From: an uncultured Bacilli bacterium
GTDB lineage: Bacteria; Bacillota_I; Bacilli_A; RF39; UBA660
Assembly: GCA_947626425.1 (NCBI GenBank)
Contig: CANQRX010000003.1
Location: forward strand, 1-38,381
DNA: 38,381 bases
Direction of reading: 5' to 3'
In this document: piece by piece, positions 1 to 7,692 of the stretch
Numbering within the stretch: the first letter of the stretch is position 1
Layout of the letters: each line of letters starts with the position of its first letter
Made by a program: the position numbers and the translations under genes
Notes under the pieces: model-generated
The model's input: the letters and a program-made list of their open reading frames with translations, nothing else
Told to the model about the DNA's origin: nothing
Database searches by the model: none

Positions 1-180
1 ACCTATAATAAATTTACCATTTTTTGGTTAATTTACAATACCTTGAATGCCTTTTTTAGTTTCGCAAGATGTCTATTAAAAAATTTTAAAAATTTAATGA
101 AACTTCATAATAGAGGAATTAAAGTCTTTTTCACGGACATAACCAAATTAAAAGAAAAAATGTTAGAAGAAATAAAGTAA
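1..180 (+). CDS. C-terminal end of an unknown protein, cut by window start
   Basis: Reading frame 1 stays open for 59 codons from the first base to a TAA at 178-180, which is unlikely by chance in DNA this AT-rich. The visible tail has a hydrophobic stretch (FTIFWLIYN) followed by a basic, lysine-rich helix ending EEIK. I do not recognise the family. The start lies outside the window. It could still be a chance open frame. Confidence 0.3.
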   Translation, partial: TYNKFTIFWLIYNTLNAFFSFARCLLKNFKNLMKLHNRGIKVFFTDITKLKEKMLEEIK

Positions 181-266
181 ATAAAATTTTAAAATGAATA
201 TTCCCTTTTTTCATAGTTCTAATGGGGAAAGCTTTAAAACTTTTAGTTTTAATCTAATTTTATTTA

Positions 267-275
267 TGTTAAAAT
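267..275 (+). promoter_or_regulatory. Extended -10 promoter for hemW
   Basis: TG at 267-268, one base, then TAAAAT at 270-275, the same TGtTAAAAT as in front of the capsule operon and the repeat protein. No clear -35 is seen at 17-18 bp. The start codon of hemW is 40 bp downstream with SD GAGGAGG. Confidence 0.45.
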
Positions 276-315
276 TTTATTAAGTTTTTAAAAATAAAAA
301 TCAGAGGAGGAAAAA

Positions 316-1398
316 ATGAAAAGCGTTTATATTCACATTCCTTTTTGTCAAAAAATTTGTTCTTATTGCGATTTTTGTAAAATGTTTTATGATTCAAAAT
401 GGTCTAAAGCTTATTTAAAAAGATTAAATGAAGAAATAGATAATCATTATTTAGGTGAAGAAATTAGAACTCTTTACATTGGTGGAGGAACACCAAGTTG
501 CCTTTCTTTAGAAGAAACAGAATTTCTTTTAAAAATTACAAAAAAATTTTCCAAAATGAAAAATATTGAATTTACTTTTGAATGTAATTTGGAAGATTTA
601 ACTTTAGAAAAATTAAAATTATTAAAGTTTTATAATGTAACAAGACTAAGTATTGGAATTCAAAGTTTTCAACCTCATTTATTAGATTTAATGGGAAGAA
701 AACATGATTTTAAAGATGCTCAAGCAAAAATTAATTTGGCAAGAAGTTTAGGATTTACCAATATAAGTTTGGATTTAATGTATGGCTTTTACAATCAAAC
801 AATCAAAGACTTAAAAGAAGATTTAAAACTATTTTTAAAATTAAATCCTGAACATCTAAGCACTTACAGTTTAAAAATTGGTGATCATACTTTATTAAAA
901 GTAAATAAAATTCCCGAAATTGATGAAGATACCGATGCAAAGATGTATGAGATTATTTGTGCTTATTTAAAAAAACATAAATTTATTCATTATGAAGTTA
1001 GTAATTTTGCTAAGAAAGGAAAAGAATCCATTCATAATTTAGTTTATTGGAACAATGAAGAATATTATGGCTTTGGGCTATCAGCTTCCGGATATATTGA
1101 TAATGTAAGATATACCAATGTTTTAAATTTAAAAGATTATTTGAATGACGATCGAAAATCAGAAGAAATATTATTAACTACTAAAGACAAAATGGATTAC
1201 GAATTAATTCTTGGTTTAAGAAAATTACAAGGAATTAATGTTAATAAATTTAAAGAAAAATATGAGATTGCTCTTGAAGATGCTTATCCTATTAAGCCGT
1301 TATTAAAAAATAAAGAATTACAACAAAAAAAAGAATATATTTTCATACCTGAGGACAAAATATATATAATGAATGAAATTTTATTAAAAATGATATAG
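316..1398 (+). CDS. hemW: HemW-like radical SAM protein
   Basis: Radical SAM enzyme of the HemW/HemN family, 360 aa, a little shorter than typical HemW (about 375-380). The N-terminus has the family signature: C11-x3-C15-x2-C18 binds the 4Fe-4S cluster, with a further Cys at 21, as in CxxxCxxCxxC HemW proteins. GGGTPS at 56-61 is the SAM-binding glycine motif. HemW is known as a heme chaperone that resembles oxygen-independent coproporphyrinogen oxidase, and it is often misannotated as that enzyme. A strong SD (AGAGGAGG) precedes the ATG. It is followed after 11 bp by a secreted protein with its own SD, so the two are probably co-transcribed. No other heme genes are in the window, so its client is unknown. 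Confidence 0.9.
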   Translation: MKSVYIHIPFCQKICSYCDFCKMFYDSKWSKAYLKRLNEEIDNHYLGEEIRTLYIGGGTPSCLSLEETEFLLKITKKFSKMKNIEFTFECNLEDLTLEKLKLLKFYNVTRLSIGIQSFQPHLLDLMGRKHDFKDAQAKINLARSLGFTNISLDLMYGFYNQTIKDLKEDLKLFLKLNPEHLSTYSLKIGDHTLLKVNKIPEIDEDTDAKMYEIICAYLKKHKFIHYEVSNFAKKGKESIHNLVYWNNEEYYGFGLSASGYIDNVRYTNVLNLKDYLNDDRKSEEILLTTKDKMDYELILGLRKLQGINVNKFKEKYEIALEDAYPIKPLLKNKELQQKKEYIFIPEDKIYIMNEILLKMI

Positions 1399-1409
1399 GA
1401 GGTCTTTTA

Positions 1410-1850
1410 GTGAAAAAAATATTCTTTTTTATTTGGTTATTTTTTATTATGGGAACTGTAAATGCTGAAACAATGAAACATTTTGAAGTTTTAAACGGTA
1501 AGTTATCCATTCCTTTTGATTCAAAAATAAATACTTATACAGTTTATTTGATTGATGGTGAATCACAAATTAATGCTAATTATATTCTCATGGATGACGC
1601 TTTAACGGCAACAATTGATGAGGACCGTGAAAAAGCCGTTTATAAAATTTTTAATGGAGAAAAAGAAGTTGAAGAATATGTTTTTTATAAAATAACAACG
1701 GAAGAAACACCGGTTTTTAATGAAAAAATAATTGAATCTGAACCACCCAAGGAAATACCTAATTTACCCTATTATATTATAGGGACTTGTCTAATAATAA
1801 TAATTATTTTATTTAAGATTATTGTAATTGGTTTTAAAAGAAAAATATAA
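1410..1850 (+). CDS. Secreted, membrane-anchored cadherin-like domain protein
   Basis: 146 aa, starting at GTG with SD AGGAGG 7 bp upstream, 11 bp after hemW. An N-terminal signal peptide (hydrophobic FFFIWLFFIM, likely cleavage after VNA, about residue 19) leads to an extracellular domain of about 80 aa. Its FEVLNGKLSIPFDSKINTYT segment resembles the start of the cadherin-like beta-sandwich domain (PF12733 type), in which a short Pro-Phe-Asp turn precedes a Tyr-Thr-Val strand. A single membrane helix near residues 120-142 and a basic tail (KRKI) anchor the C-terminus. It is thus a small wall-facing bitopic protein. Its function is unknown. The domain assignment is from pattern only. Confidence 0.7.
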   Translation: MKKIFFFIWLFFIMGTVNAETMKHFEVLNGKLSIPFDSKINTYTVYLIDGESQINANYILMDDALTATIDEDREKAVYKIFNGEKEVEEYVFYKITTEETPVFNEKIIESEPPKEIPNLPYYIIGTCLIIIIILFKIIVIGFKRKI

Positions 1851-1865
1851 ACATAATATTTTAAT

Positions 1866-2489
1866 ATGAAAAAATATATTGCCCATCGGGGTTTAAAACC
1901 TGCTCGTGTTAAAGAAAATTCTTTAGAGGCTTTTTCTTTGGCCATAAAAAATCCTAATTATGTCGGATTTGAGTGTGATGTTAGAACTAGTCTTGACCAA
2001 GTTTTTTTTATTCATCACAATGCCTTAATTGATTTAAAACTAGTATCAAGCTTAACAAAAAAGGAGTTGCTAAAAAAGAATCTTACGCCTTTAAAGGAAG
2101 TTTTAAAACTAAAAACTGATAAAATAATATTAATTGAAATTAAAGAAAGTAACATTGATATTTATAAATTACATCAACTTCTTAATAATTGTAATCGAAA
2201 AATTTATGTCATGAGTTTTCTTAATTCGGTTATTAAAAAACTAAGTAAATTAAAAAGAAACTATAAAATTGGATGCTTAAATTATCTTTTAAACAGTGAA
2301 GAAGATTATCGATATTTAGATTTTATTTGTTTACTAGAAATCTCTTATTCTCATAAGTTGTACAGTTATTTTCAAGAAAAAGGTCTGGAAGTTTTTATTT
2401 ATGGTATTCATAAAAAAGAAACATATGAAATAATTGATGATGTTTATTTTATAACTGATTTAGTTTTGCTAAATAATGGTCAACTATGA
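1866..2489 (+). CDS. Glycerophosphodiester phosphodiesterase
   Basis: GDPD-family TIM-barrel enzyme that hydrolyses glycerophosphodiesters to glycerol-3-phosphate and an alcohol. 207 aa, shorter than the usual 240 or so. Catalytic and metal-site residues are in the expected order: H7-R8-G9, ENSLEAF at 18-24, E36 and D38 in GFECDV, then H50 in FIHHN, where most relatives have H-D. The C-terminal ITDLVLLN matches the usual final barrel strand. No signal peptide, so cytosolic. I see no clear SD before the ATG, so translation may be coupled to the gene 15 bp upstream. Substrate could be lipid or teichoic-acid breakdown products; nothing nearby decides. Confidence 0.85.
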   Translation: MKKYIAHRGLKPARVKENSLEAFSLAIKNPNYVGFECDVRTSLDQVFFIHHNALIDLKLVSSLTKKELLKKNLTPLKEVLKLKTDKIILIEIKESNIDIYKLHQLLNNCNRKIYVMSFLNSVIKKLSKLKRNYKIGCLNYLLNSEEDYRYLDFICLLEISYSHKLYSYFQEKGLEVFIYGIHKKETYEIIDDVYFITDLVLLNNGQL

Positions 2490-2515
2490 TTTACAAACTG
2501 TTTTTTCGCAAAATA

Positions 2516-2524
2516 TGCTATAAT
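2516..2524 (+). promoter_or_regulatory. Extended -10 promoter of the acyltransferase/gtrA unit
   Basis: TGcTATAAT at 2516-2524, a perfect extended -10, 23 bp before the start codon. No good -35 at standard spacing. Confidence 0.6.
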
Positions 2525-2547
2525 TATGTCCAAAAGAAGTGATGTAG

Positions 2548-3678
2548 ATGAGCAAACCAAGACAAACAAATATTGAATTGTTAAGAATCATAGCCATTTT
2601 ATTTATTATTAGTTTTCATTATGTCTATAAAAGCGGGTACGTCTTAACTAGTTTAAATGTAAACAGTGTAATTATAAAAAGTTTTTATTTTTTAGGAGAA
2701 CTTGGTGTTAATATCTTTGCTTTAATAACAGGCTATTTTATGATAAATGGAAAATTTAAAAGTAAAAAATTGTTAAAATTGCTCATCGAAGTTAATTTTT
2801 ATTATTTATTAACGATTTTTTTGAAACAAGCTTATACCCATAATATTGGAAATTGGTTTTGTTCATTACTTAAAAGTCCTAAAAGTACCTTTTTAATGTT
2901 TTTTCCCGTTATTTTTAATAAATATTGGTTTATAACAGCCTATATTTTAATTTACATTTTAAGTCCCTATTTGAATAAATTTATAAAATCTCTTACCAAG
3001 GATGAATTAAAGAAATTGTTACTAATTTTATTTTTCATTTGGTCAGTAATTCCCACTTTTTTTGGATTCTTTGAAAATACTACGGAATCGCTTCTTTATT
3101 ATAATCGTTTTTTGTGGCTAATATTTATGTATTTTTTGGGATCTTACATTAAATTATATTCACTAAAAATCTTTAAAAATAAAAAAATTAGTATCTTTAC
3201 AGCCATATTTTCTTTAGCCTTTATGGTTTTAGGAATAATTGTTATTTTTAAGTTTGGAAATCTTTTTAAAAAAATCGGAACTAAAGAAACTGCCTATTTT
3301 TGGCAACCTAATACTATTCCAATGCTTATTTTAAGTGTTTCGCTTTTTGAATTATTTTTAAAATTAAAAATACCTAATTTAAAGTTAATTAATGTTGCCG
3401 CATCGACAACTTTAGGAGTGTATATGTTACACGATGGACCCTTAGCAAGTACTCTTTGGCAAAATATTTTTAAAACATTAGATTGCTTAAATAGTAAATA
3501 TTATCTATTTTATATAATCGCCCATACATTTACAATTTTCATTTTAGGGGGGGGGGTTGACATTATAAGACAAGGCTTAGAAAGAATAACGCTTAGTAAA
3601 TTTTTAGATTCCCAAGTTTATGAAAAGTTGACATCTAAAATAAAAAAATTTTGGCAAAAAATCTATAAAGTGATTTAA
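2548..3678 (+). CDS. Acyltransferase-3 family membrane protein with internal G10 tract
   Basis: Polytopic membrane O-acyltransferase (acyltransferase 3 / OafA family), 376 aa. The N-terminus has the hallmark ELLRIIAIL with R13 and then H24 in ISFHYVY, the residues linked to acyl transfer in this family. About ten hydrophobic helices follow. Such enzymes add acetyl or other acyl groups to cell-surface glycans. Codons 334-336 and the first base of 337 form an uninterrupted run of ten G (3547-3556) at the end of the last membrane helix. With ten G the frame is open; nine or eleven G would stop translation within a few codons and remove about 40 C-terminal residues. It is followed after 19 bp by gtrA. 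The substrate is probably the glycan made by the downstream genes (inference). Confidence 0.88.
   Translation: MSKPRQTNIELLRIIAILFIISFHYVYKSGYVLTSLNVNSVIIKSFYFLGELGVNIFALITGYFMINGKFKSKKLLKLLIEVNFYYLLTIFLKQAYTHNIGNWFCSLLKSPKSTFLMFFPVIFNKYWFITAYILIYILSPYLNKFIKSLTKDELKKLLLILFFIWSVIPTFFGFFENTTESLLYYNRFLWLIFMYFLGSYIKLYSLKIFKNKKISIFTAIFSLAFMVLGIIVIFKFGNLFKKIGTKETAYFWQPNTIPMLILSVSLFELFLKLKIPNLKLINVAASTTLGVYMLHDGPLASTLWQNIFKTLDCLNSKYYLFYIIAHTFTIFILGGGVDIIRQGLERITLSKFLDSQVYEKLTSKIKKFWQKIYKVI
3547..3556 (+). repeat. Homopolymeric G10 tract inside coding sequence
   Basis: Ten consecutive G within the acyltransferase gene. No other G run in the window exceeds six, and the surrounding DNA is extremely AT-rich. 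It fits a slipped-strand contingency repeat. Confidence 0.9.
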
Positions 3679-3697
3679 TAATAATAGAGGTGTTGAA

Positions 3698-4096
3698 GTG
3701 AAAAAAGAAAATGATTTGTTAAAACAAGTTTGTAAATTTTTAATTGTTGGTGGAATAGCAACGCTTATCGATTGGGGAATATATATCTTTTTAAATGGTT
3801 TATTAAAAATAAATCCGTTAATTTCTAATATCTTTTCGTTTTCTATTTCCGTTATTTATAATTATCTAGCTAGTATAAAATGGGTTTTTAAAGTAAGTAA
3901 AAATAAAAGTTCTCGTAAAATATTTATCGATTTTCTTTTATTGAGTGTTTTAGGTTTAATACTAAGCGAATTCTTTATGTGGTTTTTTATAGAAAAATTA
4001 CGATTCAAAAATATGTTTTCAAAAATCTTATCTACTGGCTTAGTAATGATTTTTAATTTTATAACTCGCAAGTATTTTTTAGAAGATAACCATTAA
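3698..4096 (+). CDS. GtrA-family membrane protein (lipid-linked sugar flippase type)
   Basis: 132 aa with four predicted membrane helices and the GtrA signature: FLIVGGIATLIDWGIY at about 14-29 and FSFSISVIYNYLASIKWVF in helix 2. GtrA proteins are thought to move polyprenyl-phosphate sugars across the membrane. GtrA-family Rv3789 lies in the mycobacterial decaprenyl-phospho-arabinose gene region. Starts at GTG with AGAGG upstream, 19 bp after the acyltransferase and in the same unit. The next gene, a UbiA-type phosphoribosyltransferase-like protein, would make a matching substrate, so a role in flipping a lipid-linked pentose is a reasonable inference. Confidence 0.88.
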   Translation: MKKENDLLKQVCKFLIVGGIATLIDWGIYIFLNGLLKINPLISNIFSFSISVIYNYLASIKWVFKVSKNKSSRKIFIDFLLLSVLGLILSEFFMWFFIEKLRFKNMFSKILSTGLVMIFNFITRKYFLEDNH

Positions 4097-4121
4097 CAAA
4101 GTGGTTGCCATTGGTTATAAT
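4093..4121 (+). promoter_or_regulatory. Sigma-A promoter for the ubiA-HAD/GT-C operon
   Basis: TTAACA (4093-4098), 17 bp spacer, TATAAT (4116-4121); 36 bp before the ATG at 4157. The -35 overlaps the gtrA stop codon, so the operon can be expressed separately from the phase-variable gene upstream. Confidence 0.7.
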
Positions 4122-4156
4122 AAATGATAAAGTATTGAAAAAAGGAATGACTGTTG

Positions 4157-5047
4157 ATGAAGAAGTATTTAAAATTAATGCGAGTTCGGCATTATATCAA
4201 AAATTTTTTAATTTTTTTGCCATTAATATTCAGTGGTAATTTGTTTAATAAATATTTATTTTTAGTTACATGTTGGGGATTTTTAGCTTTTTCTTTACTA
4301 GCTTCAAGTATTTATATTTTTAATGATTTACTTGATTACGAAAACGATAAATTACATCCTAAAAAGAAATTTCGACCTATAGCTTCGGGAGAAATATCAA
4401 AAGGGAAGGCTAAAATTCTTTTAGTTTTGCTTTTATTGTTTAGTTTTTTAATAATTATAAATTTATTTCATTGTCATTTAATTAATAAATCAGCTTTTTT
4501 CGAATCTTTAATTATTTTGATTATTTATTTTTTGATAAATATCTTTTATAGTTTAAAAATAAAACATCTTCCCATTTTAGATATTCTTTTTCTAGCTTTA
4601 GGGTTTGTTTTAAGGGTTTATTTTGGTGGCAGTTTAAACAGTATTGAAATATCTAGTTGGTTATATTTAACGGTTTTAAGCTTTTCATTATACTTAGTAA
4701 TTGGGAAAAGAAAAGGGGAATTAGAAAAAAATAAAAATTCGCGACCAGTCTTAAAATACTATACTGTTGAATATTTAGATAAGTTTATGTATTCATTTTT
4801 AACTTTGACTTTAGTTTTTTATTCCCTATGGTGTACGAGTTCGAAATTAGATTCTTATGCCGTATATAGTATTTTTATAATTATTTTTATTGTTATGAAA
4901 TATAGCCTAAATATTGAAAGCAACCAAAACGAATATTTATCCGATCCAGTCGAAGTTTTATTACATGATAAAATTTTGATATTAGCAATCATAATTTATT
5001 TTGGCTACATGGGAGGAGTTTTATATGGGAAATATTTGGGTTTATGA
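4157..5047 (+). CDS. UbiA-family prenyltransferase, polyprenyl-phosphate phosphoribosyltransferase-like
   Basis: 296 aa multi-pass UbiA-superfamily protein. The first Asp-rich motif is N56-D57-L-L-D60-Y-E-N-D64, followed by RPIASG at about 73-78. The second conserved loop region holds DILFLALGFVLRVYFGG. This arrangement (NDxxDxxxD, then K-x-RPIASG) is that of decaprenyl-phosphate phosphoribose synthases such as Rv3806c rather than of quinone or heme prenyltransferases. Those enzymes make polyprenyl-phospho-5-phosphoribose from PRPP. The next two genes begin with a HAD phosphatase domain, which could remove the 5-phosphate. I chose ATG 4157 over TTG 4154; SD AAAGGA is 10 bp upstream. The 3' end overlaps the next gene by 23 bp, so translation is coupled. 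Confidence 0.82.
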   Translation: MKKYLKLMRVRHYIKNFLIFLPLIFSGNLFNKYLFLVTCWGFLAFSLLASSIYIFNDLLDYENDKLHPKKKFRPIASGEISKGKAKILLVLLLLFSFLIIINLFHCHLINKSAFFESLIILIIYFLINIFYSLKIKHLPILDILFLALGFVLRVYFGGSLNSIEISSWLYLTVLSFSLYLVIGKRKGELEKNKNSRPVLKYYTVEYLDKFMYSFLTLTLVFYSLWCTSSKLDSYAVYSIFIIIFIVMKYSLNIESNQNEYLSDPVEVLLHDKILILAIIIYFGYMGGVLYGKYLGL

Positions 5048-5635
5048 TTTTGATGGAACGATTTATGATGGCGATAGTTCAATCGATTTTTTCTTTTTTT
5101 GTCTAAGAAAAAAATTTAGTTTAATAAAATATTTACCAATGTTAATTTTCTATACTTTCTGGTATGCTTTAAAAAAAATAACGGTTAAAGAATATAAAGA
5201 AAAAGTCTTTCAATTTTTAAAAAATTTTGCGAATATTGATGAATTAGTCGATGAATTTTGGCAAAAAAATAGTTTTAAAATTAATCAATTTTTTTTAGAT
5301 GATTTAAATAATCCAAATCGTCCTTTAATCGCAATTATAAGCGCTTCTCCCCAATTTTTAATTAATGGTTACGCAAAAAATCTTAAAAATGTTTCATTAA
5401 TCGCGACCGACATGGATAAAAAAACAGGAATTATTCATGGTGAAAATTGTAAAGGCGAGGAAAAAGTAGTTCAATTTGAAAAGGAGTTTAAAAATACTAA
5501 CATTGCTAAATTTTATAGTGATTCTAAGTCTGACGAACCTTTAGCCAAGAAAGCTCAAGAATCTTTTATTGTTTTAAAAGGACAAGTAAAAGAATGGAAG
5601 GAAAGATTTTTTATTAAAGAAAAGCAAAAGAAAAT
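5025..5635 (+). repeat. 611-bp direct repeat, copy A (HAD domain)
   Basis: Matches 7082-7692 with six substitutions by my count, including an exact 398-bp stretch at 5226-5623. Offset is 2057 bp. The similarity falls sharply after 5635 and recovers near 6798-6953. Confidence 0.9.
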
Positions 5636-7067
5636 TGCCTTTGGTTTATTTTTGGCCTTTTTTACTTTTTATCTAATATTAGGAATTTATTTTTCGTATT
5701 TATATGAAGCAAAACTAGATTTTATATTTGGTTCCGATCCCACAAGAGTAATAGGGGATATGACCAATGTTTTTGGAAATCACTACCGTGTTAGAGTTCA
5801 TCCTTTATATGTTTTAATACTACAACCCATAACTTTAATATTAGGTGGTTTAACGGTTAATAACTTATTGGCAGCTTTAATTATCATTTCCAGTGTTACC
5901 AGTTTATCTGTTGTTTTCCTTTACAAAATAGCTTCAATGTTTATCAAAAGTGAAAAAATAAAATTGTTAATTTCAGCAATGTTTGGTTTTTCATTTTCAG
6001 AAATATTTTTTACAACAATTATTGAATCTTTCCCGTTTGCAGCTTTCTTTTTAATTTTATTATGGTTTTTAGTAATTAAAATTTTTAAAAACCAAGAAGT
6101 TCCTAAAAATTATTTATTTTTCTTAATTTTATTAGGAATCGCTTCTTTTGGAATAACAATAACTAATTTTATTACTTATTTAATAGCTTTATTTACTTTA
6201 TGGATTGGCAAAAAAATAAAGTTAAAACAAATTATGGGTGTAGTTTTGGCCATAGCATTATCAGTAATATGTTTATCATATATTCAAAATTATACTTGGC
6301 ATAATACTCCAACCATTTTTCAAAAAACTAATTATCAAGCTGAACAAAAATATGTAAATTTTAATTTTTCTTTAACGAAATTTAAAAATATAATTAAAAC
6401 CGACTTTATTCAGTCCCTTTTTGCAAGCGATGTTTATGTAAATAAGAATAAGATTGTCGATTTTAGAAAACTAAATTATTTTAATAAAACTTTTGCAGTT
6501 GTTTTTTACTTAATAATTTTTATCAATTTATTAAAAAACTTTCACAAAAATAAAATTTTGAATATGGGAATTATGTTATCTTTGTTATTTAATTTTACCT
6601 TACATCTAATTTATGGAAATAAAGAAACCTTCTTATATGCTTGTCATTTTAATTATTTAATATTTTTATTACTAATAGTTAATTATCAAGAAAAGGCAAA
6701 ACCGAAGAAGGATTATAATATGCTTTTCCTAAGCATAATTGCTGTTTTTCAAATAATTGGTAATATGCGAGTTTATAAACAATTATTAGTGATTATTAGT
6801 AAATACTTAAAACCAACTTATTATCGTAATTTTAAAAATCCTTGGTTATTTATTGGCATCATTATTATTTTATTTTTAATCTATTTATTAAGTTATTTAA
6901 TTTGGAAAATGGTAAAAAAAATAATTGATAAGAGGGTAGAGGATAAACTGACTTATCTTCTTGGCTGCTTGATTTGTCTTATTTTTATTAATTTAATATT
7001 TATTGGTATTGAAACAATACCAAAGTATCAGAAAATTTTTAATATTTCAGTTGCTACTAAAAAATAA
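5025..7067 (+). CDS. HAD-IB phosphatase fused to GT-C-like membrane transferase, copy 1
   Basis: 680 aa fusion. Residues 1-200 are a HAD subclass IB phosphatase: D8-F-D10-G-T (nucleophile and acid/base), S106 in IISASP, K143/K147, and D166 and D170 in YSDSKSDEPL. Residues 205-680 have about ten membrane helices. After the first helix an outside loop contains FGSDPTRVIGDMT (D238, D245) and then HYRVRVHPLY, like the acidic first loop and Arg/His motif of GT-C glycosyltransferases that use polyprenyl-phosphate sugars. ATG 5025 is chosen over ATG 5001 because GGAGGAG lies 8 bp upstream and the paralogue starts at the same point. Overlaps ubiA by 23 bp. Inferred role: dephosphorylate lipid-phosphoribose-5-phosphate and pass the pentose to a surface acceptor. 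The GT-C assignment is by topology and motifs only. Confidence 0.75.
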   Translation: MGNIWVYDFDGTIYDGDSSIDFFFFCLRKKFSLIKYLPMLIFYTFWYALKKITVKEYKEKVFQFLKNFANIDELVDEFWQKNSFKINQFFLDDLNNPNRPLIAIISASPQFLINGYAKNLKNVSLIATDMDKKTGIIHGENCKGEEKVVQFEKEFKNTNIAKFYSDSKSDEPLAKKAQESFIVLKGQVKEWKERFFIKEKQKKIAFGLFLAFFTFYLILGIYFSYLYEAKLDFIFGSDPTRVIGDMTNVFGNHYRVRVHPLYVLILQPITLILGGLTVNNLLAALIIISSVTSLSVVFLYKIASMFIKSEKIKLLISAMFGFSFSEIFFTTIIESFPFAAFFLILLWFLVIKIFKNQEVPKNYLFFLILLGIASFGITITNFITYLIALFTLWIGKKIKLKQIMGVVLAIALSVICLSYIQNYTWHNTPTIFQKTNYQAEQKYVNFNFSLTKFKNIIKTDFIQSLFASDVYVNKNKIVDFRKLNYFNKTFAVVFYLIIFINLLKNFHKNKILNMGIMLSLLFNFTLHLIYGNKETFLYACHFNYLIFLLLIVNYQEKAKPKKDYNMLFLSIIAVFQIIGNMRVYKQLLVIISKYLKPTYYRNFKNPWLFIGIIIILFLIYLLSYLIWKMVKKIIDKRVEDKLTYLLGCLICLIFINLIFIGIETIPKYQKIFNISVATKK

Positions 7068-7081
7068 AGGAGGCGTTTTAT

Positions 7082-7692
7082 ATGGAAAATATTTGGGTTT
7101 ATGATTTTGATGGAACGATTTATGATGGAGATAGTTCAATTGATTTTTTCTTTTTTTGTCTAAGAAAAAAATTTAGTTTAATAAAATATTTACCAATGTT
7201 AATTTTCTATACTTTTTGGTATGCTTTAAAAAAAATAACGGTTAAAGAATATAAAGAAAAAGTCTTTCAATTTTTAAAAAACTTTGCGAATATTGATGAA
7301 TTAGTCGATGAATTTTGGCAAAAAAATAGTTTTAAAATTAATCAATTTTTTTTAGATGATTTAAATAATCCAAATCGTCCTTTAATCGCAATTATAAGCG
7401 CTTCTCCCCAATTTTTAATTAATGGTTACGCAAAAAATCTTAAAAATGTTTCATTAATCGCGACCGACATGGATAAAAAAACAGGAATTATTCATGGTGA
7501 AAATTGTAAAGGCGAGGAAAAAGTAGTTCAATTTGAAAAGGAGTTTAAAAATACTAACATTGCTAAATTTTATAGTGATTCTAAGTCTGACGAACCTTTA
7601 GCCAAGAAAGCTCAAGAATCTTTTATTGTTTTAAAAGGACAAGTAAAAGAATGGAAGGAAAGATTTTTTATTAAAGAAAAACAAAAGAAAAT
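7082..7692 (+). repeat. 611-bp direct repeat, copy B (HAD domain)
   Basis: Partner of 5025-5635. Recombination between the copies would delete 2057 bp and leave one hybrid gene in frame. Confidence 0.9.

Noticed and set aside
5001-5024. Upstream ATG 5001 for the first HAD/GT-C gene
   Set aside because: The 8 extra residues are absent in the paralogue, and the SD GGAGGAG is placed for ATG 5025.
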